From: CAVYXF01 sp963772335
Lineage (GTDB): Bacteria > Pseudomonadota > Alphaproteobacteria > Rhizobiales > Rhodomicrobiaceae
Length of the DNA stretch: 64,000 nt
Direction: 5' to 3'
NCBI GenBank assembly: GCA_963772335.1
Contig: CAVYXF010000001.1
Span: 372,001-436,000, forward strand
The notes below the pieces were generated by a model that made no database searches, was not told the origin of the DNA, and saw only the letters and a program-made list of their open reading frames with translations. This document shows positions 15,788-24,508 of the stretch, in pieces. The stretch's first letter is position 1; the number at the start of each line of letters is the position of its first letter. Position numbers and translations under genes: made by a program.

Positions 15788-18007
15788 CTATGAACGCGGC
15801 GCTGCGAGAGCGGGGCTGGACCAGACCTCGGCCTGCACGCCACTTGCGCCGGTCTGGGTGTAGGGGACGATCATGGCCTCGAGCCGGGCCAGACTTTCCG
15901 GGTCGGACAGGAGCGCGGCCTTTTCATTCGGCTTGAGCAGGCGAAGCAACTCGGGCAGATCGGCGGAGATTTCCAGCTTGGCGCGCCCGACCGCGAGGCT
16001 CGGCGAGATGCGCGCCTCGCGGGTGACCGGCTGCAGCTCGATAAGCTGACGGTGGAGATGACGCAGCTGCGGGTCGCGGGCGAGCTGAGAGATGGCCTCG
16101 TGCTTGGAGAATTCCTGCGTTAAGAGCTGGGCGTAGTCGCGCGCCGACATGGCGATGAATGGCGGCACGCGCTCCTCCGGCGTGATGAAGATGCCAAGCC
16201 GCCGGAAGAACTCGCCGGCGCGCCGGGTTGCCGAGAGCGAAGAGAGCGGACCGGAGAATCCAAGACCGAGGGTGGCTGGCAGCATCCAGAGGAACAGCGG
16301 AAGCGAGGCCATGTAGGTCATCACGCCAAGACCAACGCCGAGCAGGATGTGCAGCGCGTGATAGCGCAGCACCCAGCCGAAGGGCAGCGAACCGTCGTCG
16401 CGCCGCTGCGGATTCCAGCCCGAATCACGGCCGCGCAGGATGTCGAAGATGGCGGCGGACTGCACCATCATCATGACGTGGGCAAACAGGGAGGAGAGAA
16501 CCGTCTCCATCACCACACTGGAAGTCAGCCCCCAAAAACCGCCGAAAGCACGCCGCTTGCGTCCATTGAAGATGACGGTGAGGAGGCCAAACACCTTTGG
16601 CAACAGCAACAGCGTGAGCGTCCAGAACAAGAGGCTCAAGGCACGTTCGGAGTCCTGCATCGGCCAGGTCGGGAACAGCGTCTGGTCGGTGCCGAAATAG
16701 TTCGGCTTGATCGATAGCTGTTGCACAGTGAGCGACAGCGCGACCACCAGGAACAGGAGCCAGATCAGCGCCGACATATAGGCCATGATGCCCATGCCAA
16801 GATGCACCCGGCTCATCGGCTTTAGCCCCTTGGCCGTGATAATACGGCCGTGCTGCAGATTGCCCTGGCACCAGCGCCGGTCGCGCGTGGCGAAATCGAT
16901 GAGGCTCGGCGGGATCTCTTCATAGGAGCCCTTGAGCTCGGGCACCATGCAGACCCGCCAGCCCGCCCGGCACATCAGCGCCGCTTCGACGAAATCATGG
17001 CTGAGGATCTGCCCACCAAAAGGGGGCGAGCCGGGTAGATGCGGCAGGCCGGCAGACTCCATGAAGGCGCGCACCCGGATGATCGCATTATGGCCCCAGA
17101 AATTGCCGGTGCCCCGGTGCCAGAAGGCGAGACCGGCCGCCATCAGCGGCCCGTAAACGCTTCCCGCAAACTGCTGCATACGGGCAAACAGCGTCCTGCG
17201 GCCCATCGTGACCGGCACAGTCTGCACGAGGCCCATATCGGGCGAGCGATCCATGATCAGGGCCAGCTTGACCAGCGCCTCGCCGGTCATGAGGCTGTCG
17301 GCGTCGAGGACCACCATGTAGTCGTAGGCGGGCCCCCAACGGCGGCACCAATCGGCGATATTGCCGGCCTTCTTGCCGGTATTGCTCGGCCGGCGCCGAT
17401 AATAAAGGCGGGGGCCATTGCCGGAGCGGGCGCGCGCCGCCTTGAAGGCGGCTTCCTCATGCACCCAGATGTCCGGATCGGTGGTATCGGAGAGGATGAA
17501 AATGTCGAATGCCTCGCCAGATCCAGAGTCTTCCAGCTCCTTCAGTGTCGCGAGCGCCATGCCGAAGATGCGTTCTGGCGATTCGTTATAAGTGGCGACC
17601 AGCACCGCCGATCGCCCTTTGGGCTGCTGCTTGGCTTCTGCGTCGGTTGGAACCGATACGATCGAAGGCTTGATGGCGAACGCAATCACCAGAAAGCCGG
17701 CCAGCGCCGTCATGAAAGAGAGCGACAGCCAGGCGATGTTGATGACGAACAGCGGCACCAGCGCAATTTCAAGCTCGGCCCATCCGCCGACTTCGAGCAC
17801 CAGCCACAGCTCGTGCGTCAAATAGGCGGTGAGTGCCGCCGCGCCGAGGAAGATGAAAGAGCGGCGAAACCACGCGGCACGATCCGGCCTCACTTTGCGA
17901 CGCGATTCTTCGTCAAAGGCCCATAGATCCTGTAAGGGAAACCGCTCCACCGCCTTCTCAACAGGTAATGGGGGGGGCAGATCGGTAAATTTTCCCACGT
18001 CTTGCAT
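15788..18007 (-). CDS. opgH: OpgH (MdoH), periplasmic glucan glucosyltransferase
   Basis: A 739-residue polytopic GT2 glucosyltransferase that builds the beta-glucan backbone of osmoregulated periplasmic glucans from UDP-glucose. Two N-terminal membrane spans (about residues 50-115) are followed by the catalytic domain with V-L-V-A-T-Y-N-E-S, the V-L-D-A-D-S metal site, and D-R-R-W-C-Q-G-N-L (the Q-x-x-R-W type motif). Several spans follow from about residue 400 on. It is 12 bases downstream of opgG, so the two are an operon. No opgC-type succinyl transferase is present in the window. Confidence 0.96.
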   Translation of the reverse strand: MQDVGKFTDLPPPLPVEKAVERFPLQDLWAFDEESRRKVRPDRAAWFRRSFIFLGAAALTAYLTHELWLVLEVGGWAELEIALVPLFVINIAWLSLSFMTALAGFLVIAFAIKPSIVSVPTDAEAKQQPKGRSAVLVATYNESPERIFGMALATLKELEDSGSGEAFDIFILSDTTDPDIWVHEEAAFKAARARSGNGPRLYYRRRPSNTGKKAGNIADWCRRWGPAYDYMVVLDADSLMTGEALVKLALIMDRSPDMGLVQTVPVTMGRRTLFARMQQFAGSVYGPLMAAGLAFWHRGTGNFWGHNAIIRVRAFMESAGLPHLPGSPPFGGQILSHDFVEAALMCRAGWRVCMVPELKGSYEEIPPSLIDFATRDRRWCQGNLQHGRIITAKGLKPMSRVHLGMGIMAYMSALIWLLFLVVALSLTVQQLSIKPNYFGTDQTLFPTWPMQDSERALSLLFWTLTLLLLPKVFGLLTVIFNGRKRRAFGGFWGLTSSVVMETVLSSLFAHVMMMVQSAAIFDILRGRDSGWNPQRRDDGSLPFGWVLRYHALHILLGVGLGVMTYMASLPLFLWMLPATLGLGFSGPLSSLSATRRAGEFFRRLGIFITPEERVPPFIAMSARDYAQLLTQEFSKHEAISQLARDPQLRHLHRQLIELQPVTREARISPSLAVGRAKLEISADLPELLRLLKPNEKAALLSDPESLARLEAMIVPYTQTGASGVQAEVWSSPALAAPRS

Positions 18008-18019
18008 GTAGTCCCGGCC

Positions 18020-19558
18020 CTATGGTGTCCAGCGGTAAATCCAGGTCTCAGAAATCGTCTGCCCGTTTTGCTTCAACTCGCAGCGAAGATCTGTCTGCTC
18101 TGTCCTTCCAGGACGCAATTCGAAGGTAACGCGCTGCGCCCCTGTTGCCGGGACTTGCCTTACGACGACATTCCTAATCTCACCTGCGCCGGTCCTTACG
18201 TCCGCAGTGAACGGTGCTACGTTGCACCCGTTACAGGAATCGCCGGTGACAAAATCAATGACGAATAGTCGCGCCTCTGCTCTGCTAAGCGCGCCCACAC
18301 GGGTCTGCGCCGTATACGCTTGTGTGCTTCGAACCGGCGGTTCCCAGCACCAGTACAAGCGATAGCGAAAATGGTGGCTTGCGATCTCGGCCAGTGGACT
18401 CTTGGGCCGCCAGAACGCGACGATATTGTCGTAGATTTCACTTCGCGTGGGAAGTTCAATTAGATCAACGGTGCCCTCGCCCCAGTCTCCAGTCGGTTCC
18501 ACCCATACGCTCGGCCGATCGTCGAAGCGGGCGTCGATATCCTGGAAATCGGCAAAGTCCCGCTTGCGCTGCATCAGACCGAAGCCCTTGGGGGTTTTGT
18601 CCGCAAAGGCAGAGTACTGGATGCGCTCGGGGTTGATAAGCGGGCGCCAGAGCCATTCCCCCGGCCCGGTCCACATCAGCAGGCCGTTCGATGAGTGAAC
18701 ATTGGGGCGGAAGTCGTCGAGGCGGGTGGCGTCGGCTGCGCCATAGAAATACATGCTTGTCAGAGGCGCGATGCCGACATGGGTCAGCACCTTGCGGGGG
18801 AACAGCGTGAGTTCGACGTCAACGATGGTCGTGCGGCCCGGCTCGGCGCGAAACTTATAGGCGCCCGTGAGACTGGGACCGTCCAGCAGCGCATAGATCG
18901 TCACCTGTTGGTCGGCCTTAACGGGCTTTTGAATCCAAAACGCCCGGAACACCGGGAATTCTTCTCCTGCCGGCTGGGCGGTGTTGATGGCAATGCCGCG
19001 GCTTGAGGTGCCATAAACCTGGCCGGTGGCAATGCCGCGGAAATAGCTGGCGCCCTGGAAGGCGAGAAACTCGTCCCAAGCGCCCGGGCGATTGATCGGC
19101 CCGACGACCTTGAACCCGGAAAAGCCGGACTGGGAATCGGCCGGCGGCGCTTTCAGTTGGGGCCCAAACTCAAACAAGCTCGTAGAGTACAGGAAGCGAC
19201 GGGCAACGCCGTTGTCCACCGCGTATATGTCAACCGGAACCTTGTATTGAAAGCCGGTATGAAGAAACTGCGGCTTGAACGGAATGTCCTCGGCGAACCA
19301 GGGCGTAGCTTCGGGGCGGAAGCGAATATCCTGATATTGCTGGCTGGTGAGATCATCGAGCTCCGCCGGCAACTGAAGCTTGGGTACCTCGAATGGCGCG
19401 CGCGCCATATTCTGCGCCTGGGTCAGCAGCCACTGCTCACTGAACGGCGTTGCTTCCTCCGAAGCCGTTGCAAGAGCCTGCGCCCAAGCCTCCCGCCGCG
19501 TCAGCGCCGCCGCAAGACAAATGGTACTCGCAAGCTTAATGAAGTTGCGACGGTGCAT
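18020..19558 (-). CDS. opgG: OpgG/OpgD-family glucan biosynthesis protein with Tat-like signal
   Basis: A 512-residue periplasmic protein of the MdoG family, needed to form or branch osmoregulated periplasmic glucans. The mature part has Y-Q-D-I-R-F-R-P near residue 70 and the R-G-I-A-I-N-T-A and F-P-R-K-V-L-T-H-V-G-I-A-P-L-T-S-M-Y segments typical of the family. The signal region carries R-R-N-F-I-K-L, a twin-arginine motif, then a hydrophobic stretch ending in A-W-A. Tat export is a trait of the OpgD branch, so opgD is a possible name. The ATG at 19558 is chosen because CGGGAG lies 6 bases upstream; a GTG at 19573 is the alternative. Confidence 0.93.
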   Translation of the reverse strand: MHRRNFIKLASTICLAAALTRREAWAQALATASEEATPFSEQWLLTQAQNMARAPFEVPKLQLPAELDDLTSQQYQDIRFRPEATPWFAEDIPFKPQFLHTGFQYKVPVDIYAVDNGVARRFLYSTSLFEFGPQLKAPPADSQSGFSGFKVVGPINRPGAWDEFLAFQGASYFRGIATGQVYGTSSRGIAINTAQPAGEEFPVFRAFWIQKPVKADQQVTIYALLDGPSLTGAYKFRAEPGRTTIVDVELTLFPRKVLTHVGIAPLTSMYFYGAADATRLDDFRPNVHSSNGLLMWTGPGEWLWRPLINPERIQYSAFADKTPKGFGLMQRKRDFADFQDIDARFDDRPSVWVEPTGDWGEGTVDLIELPTRSEIYDNIVAFWRPKSPLAEIASHHFRYRLYWCWEPPVRSTQAYTAQTRVGALSRAEARLFVIDFVTGDSCNGCNVAPFTADVRTGAGEIRNVVVRQVPATGAQRVTFELRPGRTEQTDLRCELKQNGQTISETWIYRWTP

Positions 19559-20118
19559 TGACTCCCGGCTCACGCTTCTCGGTTCGCCGTCCCGCTATAA
19601 AAAGATTGACACCAGACCACTGCAAGAGAGCCGCGGAACCCCAAAACCCATCCCCCGGATTCCACAGCTTGACCTCGGACAGAGACAATCAGAACTTTAG
19701 GTTGTTTGGGGCAATTTTTGGGCACGTTCGCAGTGCAAAAGAAATCACCCCGCTGAGCTTTAGCGTGCCATTTACCCGCAGGCAAGCCGCTCCTCAGAAA
19801 AGATTTGTCGAGTTCGTCCGCTCCTTTGATTTCGTCTTTCAAAGCATCATTTCAGCCCCCATGGCTTCGGCAAACACAACGCCGCTGACGCCCTCATCTA
19901 GAGACGGAGATCAGGTTCAAAAAGCTGTGAGAGCAGTTTTGTTCCGCCCAATCTCATTTAAGTGTAAAAAAATCCCACCACAGGCGTGTGAAACCCGGGC
20001 AAGCTTGATGCTACACAGGGCCCGTGCGGCCCTATGTGGCGTTCCCGCACGGATGCTCCGAGCTGTATGTTTGAGCCCACATTCGCGGTTGTCTTGAAGC
20101 GGTTTCACGGAAGGACAT
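19559..20118. other. 560-base divergent intergenic region between opgG and the DsbD/ScsB-type gene
   Basis: Open frames exist on the plus strand but show no family resemblance, ribosome site or coding bias that I can see. On the minus strand a TTTATA/TATAGC-like stretch lies about 40-50 bases upstream of opgG, a possible weak -10 region. No repeats, RNA gene or convincing operator was found. Promoters of both flanking genes should lie here. Confidence 0.45.
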
Positions 20119-22314
20119 ATGGCGGCAGGTAAGCGATTTGATCGGACGGCAGTAATGGAGCGGCTCGTGGCCATGCTCGCGGGCGTCGCCCTGCTGTTTG
20201 GCGCGAGCGCCGCAGATGCTCAGATCGGAGATAAGCAACCGCTGGTCCAGGCCTCGCTTGTTGCGGAGCACAAAGCCGCCAAGCCCGGCAGCAAGCTCAC
20301 CGTCGCCCTGCGCGAGACCATCACACCCGGCTGGCACACCTATTGGAAAAATCCCGGCGATTCGGGCGAGCCGACCGTTATCGAGTGGAAGCTCCCCCAG
20401 GGCGTTACCGCCGGCCCGATTCAGTGGCCGCTGCCGGAGGCCATTCCGGTCGGGCCTTTGGTTAATTATGGCTATGCCGACCAGGTTCTGCTGCTGACCG
20501 ACATCTCTGTCCCACAGGATTTCAAGGAACCGGCGCTGACGCTTTCGGCCAATGTGCGCTGGCTGGTGTGCAAGGACATCTGCGTACCGGAGGAGACCAC
20601 TTCAACCCTCACGCTGCCGCTGATCGACCCAGCGCTGTCCCCGCAGGATTCGGCTGATGCGCCCGCCATCCGCGCGGCGCAGGCCGGCTTGCCGCAAGCG
20701 GCCGGCTGGCAGTCGCGGTATCAGGCCGCCGGGAAAACGGTGACGCTTAAGATCGATCGGCTTGGCGATGCCGGTGAGGGCGCGACCGAAGCGCGCTTCT
20801 TTCCCACGAATTGGGGACAGGTGGACAATGCCAGCCCACAAAAGCTGCGCTTTGCCGAGGGCGGGCTGACACTGCGTATGCAGGCCGGCGAGACAGGGCT
20901 GAAGGACGGTACGCCGCTCGAGGGCGTGCTTGCTCTGGAGAGCATCGGCCCTGGCGGCAACAAGCTGCGGCGCGGCTATCTGATCCAAGCTGACGCGGCC
21001 CCGGCCGCAGCGGGCCCCTTAGAGGCTGCCGACGTGCCGCAGACCATCCCTCCTCCTGAAAGCGCTGGCCTGGGATTTGGCCTGGCTCTGCTGTTTGCCT
21101 TCGTCGGCGGCCTCATCCTCAACCTGATGCCTTGCGTCTTCCCGATCCTGTCGCTCAAAGCCTATGCACTGGCACGGGAGGCCTCCATTGATCATCGCCG
21201 GCATCTCGGCGGCTTTGCCTATCTCGCTGGCGTGCTGGCGAGCTTTGGACTGATCGCTGCCGGGCTGATGGCGCTTCGCGCCGCGGGCGTGGCAGCCGGC
21301 TGGGGCATCCAGTTCCAATCGCCGGCCTTCCTTCTGGTGCTGATCGCGCTATTCCTTGCCCTCGGCCTCAGCATGTCAGGCGTGTTCGAGCTGGGTGGAT
21401 CGTTAGCGGGCAAGGGCGACAGCCTGACCCGCAAGAACGGGCTTGCCGGCTCCTTCTTCACCGGGATCCTTGCAACTGTCGTCGCCACGCCCTGCACCGC
21501 CCCATTCATGGGCGCGGCCGTCGGCTACGCCTTCGCCCAGCCGGCGCTCGAGGCGATAGCCGTCCTCATGATGCTCGGCCTCGGCTTTGCCCTGCCGATC
21601 CTGCTGCTCAGCCTGTCCCCGGCATTCGGCCGCCTGCTTCCGCGGCCCGGCGCGTGGATGATCCGCTTCAAGCAGGTGATGGCCTTTCCGCTCTACGCAA
21701 CCGCCGCCTGGCTGGTCTGGGTGCTCAGCGTCCAGCAGGGGAGCGATGGCGTCCTGGCCGCGATGGTCACCCTCATCGCGGTCGCCTTCGCCGCATGGCT
21801 GCTGGGCCTGCCGAACCCGGCGCGGGCCCTGCGGCTTAGCGCCGCGGTCGTGATCGCGGCAATCGGCATTGCCGCGGCGGTGACTTTGTTGCCGAGCGAA
21901 CCACAGCCGGGTTCGCTGAGCGAAGCGGGTTCAGGACCGCAGGCTGAGCCATTCACTCAGGCCAGGCTCGATGAGCTCATCAGCAATGGCAAGCCGGTGT
22001 TCGTCAATTTGACTGCCGCCTGGTGCATCACCTGTAAGGTGAATGAGCGCGTCGCACTGCAGTCGCAGACCATCGCAAAGGCCTTCGCCGACCGCGGCAT
22101 CACCTATCTCAAGGGTGACTGGACCGCGCCCAATCCTGAGATCGCGGCGCTGCTCAAGAGCTTCGGCCGCGCCGGCGTGCCGCTTTATCTCCTCTATCCC
22201 GGCACCGCCGATGCCGCCCCGCAGGTTCTTCCCCAGTTCCTCACGGAATCGATCGTGCTCGGTCATCTCGCAGAGCTGCCATCTTCCCAGAAACAGGCCA
22301 AAGGAGATATGTGA
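20119..22314 (+). CDS. DsbD/ScsB-family thiol:disulfide interchange reductase
   Basis: A 731-residue inner-membrane reductant conductor. After a signal-type N-terminus ending A-A-D-A-Q comes a periplasmic alpha-type domain with C-K-D-I-C-V-P-E. The membrane core has L-M-P-C-V-F-P and T-P-C-T-A-P-F-M-G, the cysteine pair that passes electrons across the membrane. A C-terminal periplasmic thioredoxin domain has A-A-W-C-I-T-C-K. The large N-terminal domain with W-H-T-Y-W-K-N-P-G is of the ScsB type rather than classic DsbD. It is followed without a gap by a redoxin gene, its likely client. A ribosome site GGAAGGA precedes the ATG. Confidence 0.92.
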   Translation: MAAGKRFDRTAVMERLVAMLAGVALLFGASAADAQIGDKQPLVQASLVAEHKAAKPGSKLTVALRETITPGWHTYWKNPGDSGEPTVIEWKLPQGVTAGPIQWPLPEAIPVGPLVNYGYADQVLLLTDISVPQDFKEPALTLSANVRWLVCKDICVPEETTSTLTLPLIDPALSPQDSADAPAIRAAQAGLPQAAGWQSRYQAAGKTVTLKIDRLGDAGEGATEARFFPTNWGQVDNASPQKLRFAEGGLTLRMQAGETGLKDGTPLEGVLALESIGPGGNKLRRGYLIQADAAPAAAGPLEAADVPQTIPPPESAGLGFGLALLFAFVGGLILNLMPCVFPILSLKAYALAREASIDHRRHLGGFAYLAGVLASFGLIAAGLMALRAAGVAAGWGIQFQSPAFLLVLIALFLALGLSMSGVFELGGSLAGKGDSLTRKNGLAGSFFTGILATVVATPCTAPFMGAAVGYAFAQPALEAIAVLMMLGLGFALPILLLSLSPAFGRLLPRPGAWMIRFKQVMAFPLYATAAWLVWVLSVQQGSDGVLAAMVTLIAVAFAAWLLGLPNPARALRLSAAVVIAAIGIAAAVTLLPSEPQPGSLSEAGSGPQAEPFTQARLDELISNGKPVFVNLTAAWCITCKVNERVALQSQTIAKAFADRGITYLKGDWTAPNPEIAALLKSFGRAGVPLYLLYPGTADAAPQVLPQFLTESIVLGHLAELPSSQKQAKGDM

Positions 22315-22950
22315 ATGCGCCTATCGACCACCCTCCGCGCCGGCCTTGCGGCGCTCGTCGTGGCGGCCATCGCCTGGCAGGGACCGGCAAAGGCGGCCCC
22401 CGAGATCGGCAAGCAGGCGCCGGATTTCGCCGCGACCGACACCCAGGGCAAGCCGGTGAAGCTGAGCGCCCTGCGTGGAAAGACGGTCGTGCTGGAATGG
22501 ACCAACCATGAATGCCCCTATGTGAGAAAGCATTATGGTTCGGGCAATATGCAGGCGTTGCAGCGCGACGCCACCAAGGAAGGCGTCGTGTGGATCACGC
22601 TGATCTCCTCGGCCAAAGGTGAAGAGGGCAATGTGGCCCCTGGCCAAGCCGAAGAGCTGACCAAGAGCCGCAACGCCGCGCCCTCCGAGATCGTGCTGGA
22701 CGAGAGCGGAAAGATCGGCCGTCTCTATCAGGCCCGGACCACTCCGCATATGTTCGTTATCAATCCGGAGGGGAAGCTGGTCTATATGGGCGGCATCGAC
22801 GACAAGCCAACCACGCGCACCAGCGATCTGGCTGTGGCGAAGAACTATGTGCGCGAGGCGCTTGCGGCGGTAAAGGCCGGCAAGCCGGTCGCCACACCTA
22901 TCGCCCGACCCTATGGCTGCTCCATCAAATATGCGCCCCAGGAGAGCTGA
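22315..22950 (+). CDS. secreted redoxin-domain protein (AhpC/TSA-thioredoxin fold)
   Basis: A 211-residue protein with a signal peptide ending near A-K-A-A and a redoxin domain: G-K-Q-A-P-D-F-A-A-T-D, then E-W-T-N-H-E-C-P-Y-V-R-K-H-Y with one reactive cysteine, and R-T-T-P-H-M-F-V-I-N carrying the cis-proline. The usual C-x-x-C is reduced to C-P-Y-V, as in peroxiredoxin-like or one-Cys redoxins. One further Cys lies near the C-terminus (Y-G-C-S-I-K-Y). The start codon directly follows the stop of the ScsB-type gene, so the membrane reductase probably keeps it reduced in the periplasm. A peroxidase role is likely but not shown. Confidence 0.85.
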   Translation: MRLSTTLRAGLAALVVAAIAWQGPAKAAPEIGKQAPDFAATDTQGKPVKLSALRGKTVVLEWTNHECPYVRKHYGSGNMQALQRDATKEGVVWITLISSAKGEEGNVAPGQAEELTKSRNAAPSEIVLDESGKIGRLYQARTTPHMFVINPEGKLVYMGGIDDKPTTRTSDLAVAKNYVREALAAVKAGKPVATPIARPYGCSIKYAPQES

Positions 22951-23323
22951 ACGCGCTCACTGAACACGTAAAGCAGTTCAGCCGCGCTCACCTTGCGTAA
23001 CCGCTCCATCGCGAGCCGAAGGCGAAGGATCCACCGACATGCTCATGGCTGCTAGTGGATGGCTTCGGGAGCTTTGCTCCTTCGCACTGAGGGCGGTGCG
23101 CGGAGTAAAAGTCGCCACGTAAAGGAGGAAGACGTCTTTGCTGGCCCCTCCGCCGGCTGCGGCAAGGCTCGCGCTGCGCAAATTTTCCCTTTATAGATAT
23201 CCGTTGCACTGAACGGTTCGTTCTCTCGAACCCGCCGGTCAGAACGCAGCGTTCATATTCCATTTGGCAAGCCGGCGGCATGATCGGCAGGAAACCGACC
23301 TGAACCCTCCCTTGCGAGGTAAG
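22951..23323. other. 373-base intergenic region with degenerate palindromes
   Basis: No gene is evident. At 23015-23080 there is an imperfect inverted repeat (ATCCAC at 23029-23034 against GTGGAT at 23055-23060, flanked by CCGAAG-like and CTTCGG-like sequence) and a small perfect hairpin GGAGC-TTT-GCTCC at 23068-23080. This may be a decayed intergenic repeat or the 3' end structure of the upstream transcript. Long open frames on the minus strand running into the next gene are shadows of it. Confidence 0.4.
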
Positions 23324-24508
23324 ATGCGCATGAGTAGTGCTGTCCGCAGAATGCTCGGATCGGCGTTGGTTGTCGCACTGTTCAGCCTTTGCCTTTGCAC
23401 AGCATCCCCGGCGCGAGCGCAACAGCAGCCCGCAGCGCCACCCGCGGTGACAACGGCGCAGCCTGTCGAGCGCAAGATCACCGAATGGGATGAATTCACC
23501 GGCCGTTTCGAGGCGGTTGATACGGTGGAGGTACGGGCGCGCGTCAGCGGCTATCTGACCGAGGTGCATTTCACCGATGGACAGATGGTGAGCAAGGGCG
23601 ACCTCCTGTTCGTCATCGATCCACGCCCCTTCCAACACATAGTCGAACGCCTGAGCGCCGAGCTTGCCTCCGCCAAGGCGCGGCTTGAATTTGCCCAGAA
23701 GGATTTCGAGCGCGCGAGGCCCCTTGCCAAGAACGAGAACATCTCCGAACAGGTGTTCCAGCAGCGCCAGCGTGATTTGGGCGAGGCGGAAGGCGCCTTG
23801 CAAAGCAGCCAGGCTAGCCTTGCCGCCGCCGAGCTCGACCTGGAATTCACCCGTATTACCGCTCCCCTTGCGGGCCGGATCAGCCGTAAGCAGGTCAGCG
23901 TCGGCAATTATGTGATCGGGGATTCATCGAGCAGCACGCTCCTGACCACCATCGTCTCGCAGGACCCGATCCAGCTCTATTTCGACATCAGCGAGGCGGA
24001 CTACCTCAAATATGCGCGGCTCGGCAAGGCCGCTCCTAGCGCCAATCTGCGGCAAGACCCAACGCCGGTATCGCTCGGCCTTCTGGACGAGAAGGGCTTT
24101 CCGCATGAGGGCCAGCTGGATTTCGTCGACAACCGCATCGATCGGGCGACCGGGTCGCTGCGCGGGCGCGCCGTATTCCCAAATCCGAGCGGGCTGTTTA
24201 CGCCAGGCCTGTTCGCACGCATCCGACTTGCCGGCTCGGGCGAATATCTGGCCCTTCTGATCCCTGACGGCGCGGTTGCGACCGACCAGACCAACCGCTT
24301 CGTCTATGTCGTGGCCGATGACGGCACCGTGGCCTACAAGCCTGTGACCATTGGACCGATCGTGGACGGCATGCGCGTCATCAAGACCGGGATTGCCGCT
24401 TCCGACTGGGTGATCGTCAATGGCATCCAGCGGGCAAGACCTGGCGCTAAGGTGACGCCGCAGCGCTCCAAGCTGGACGGACAGGCGCAGGCGTCGGCAA
24501 CGCAATGA
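23324..24508 (+). CDS. RND efflux periplasmic adaptor (membrane fusion protein)
   Basis: A 394-residue adaptor of the AcrA/MexA type. An N-terminal signal with hydrophobic core and S-P-A-R-A-Q end (no clear lipobox) is followed by the lipoyl half-motif with V-E-V-R-A-R-V-S-G-Y-L, a coiled-coil hairpin (about residues 100-165, rich in Ala, Glu, Gln, Arg), the second lipoyl half I-T-A-P-L-A-G-R-I-S, and beta-barrel and membrane-proximal domains. It connects the pump to an outer-membrane channel. The ATG at 23324 is chosen because GAGG lies 4 bases before; an ATG 6 bases later is possible. Its stop overlaps the pump gene by 4 bases. Confidence 0.94.
   Translation: MRMSSAVRRMLGSALVVALFSLCLCTASPARAQQQPAAPPAVTTAQPVERKITEWDEFTGRFEAVDTVEVRARVSGYLTEVHFTDGQMVSKGDLLFVIDPRPFQHIVERLSAELASAKARLEFAQKDFERARPLAKNENISEQVFQQRQRDLGEAEGALQSSQASLAAAELDLEFTRITAPLAGRISRKQVSVGNYVIGDSSSSTLLTTIVSQDPIQLYFDISEADYLKYARLGKAAPSANLRQDPTPVSLGLLDEKGFPHEGQLDFVDNRIDRATGSLRGRAVFPNPSGLFTPGLFARIRLAGSGEYLALLIPDGAVATDQTNRFVYVVADDGTVAYKPVTIGPIVDGMRVIKTGIAASDWVIVNGIQRARPGAKVTPQRSKLDGQAQASATQ

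Noticed and set aside
19558..20097. 180-codon open frame on the plus strand between opgG and the ScsB-type gene
   Set aside because: Starts inside opgG, has no ribosome site, and its composition (many Ser, Arg, Pro) resembles noncoding GC-rich DNA rather than a protein family.
22988..23803. 271-codon minus-strand frame upstream of and within the efflux adaptor
   Set aside because: More than half is the antisense of a clearly recognised adaptor gene, and no motif is seen in the remainder.
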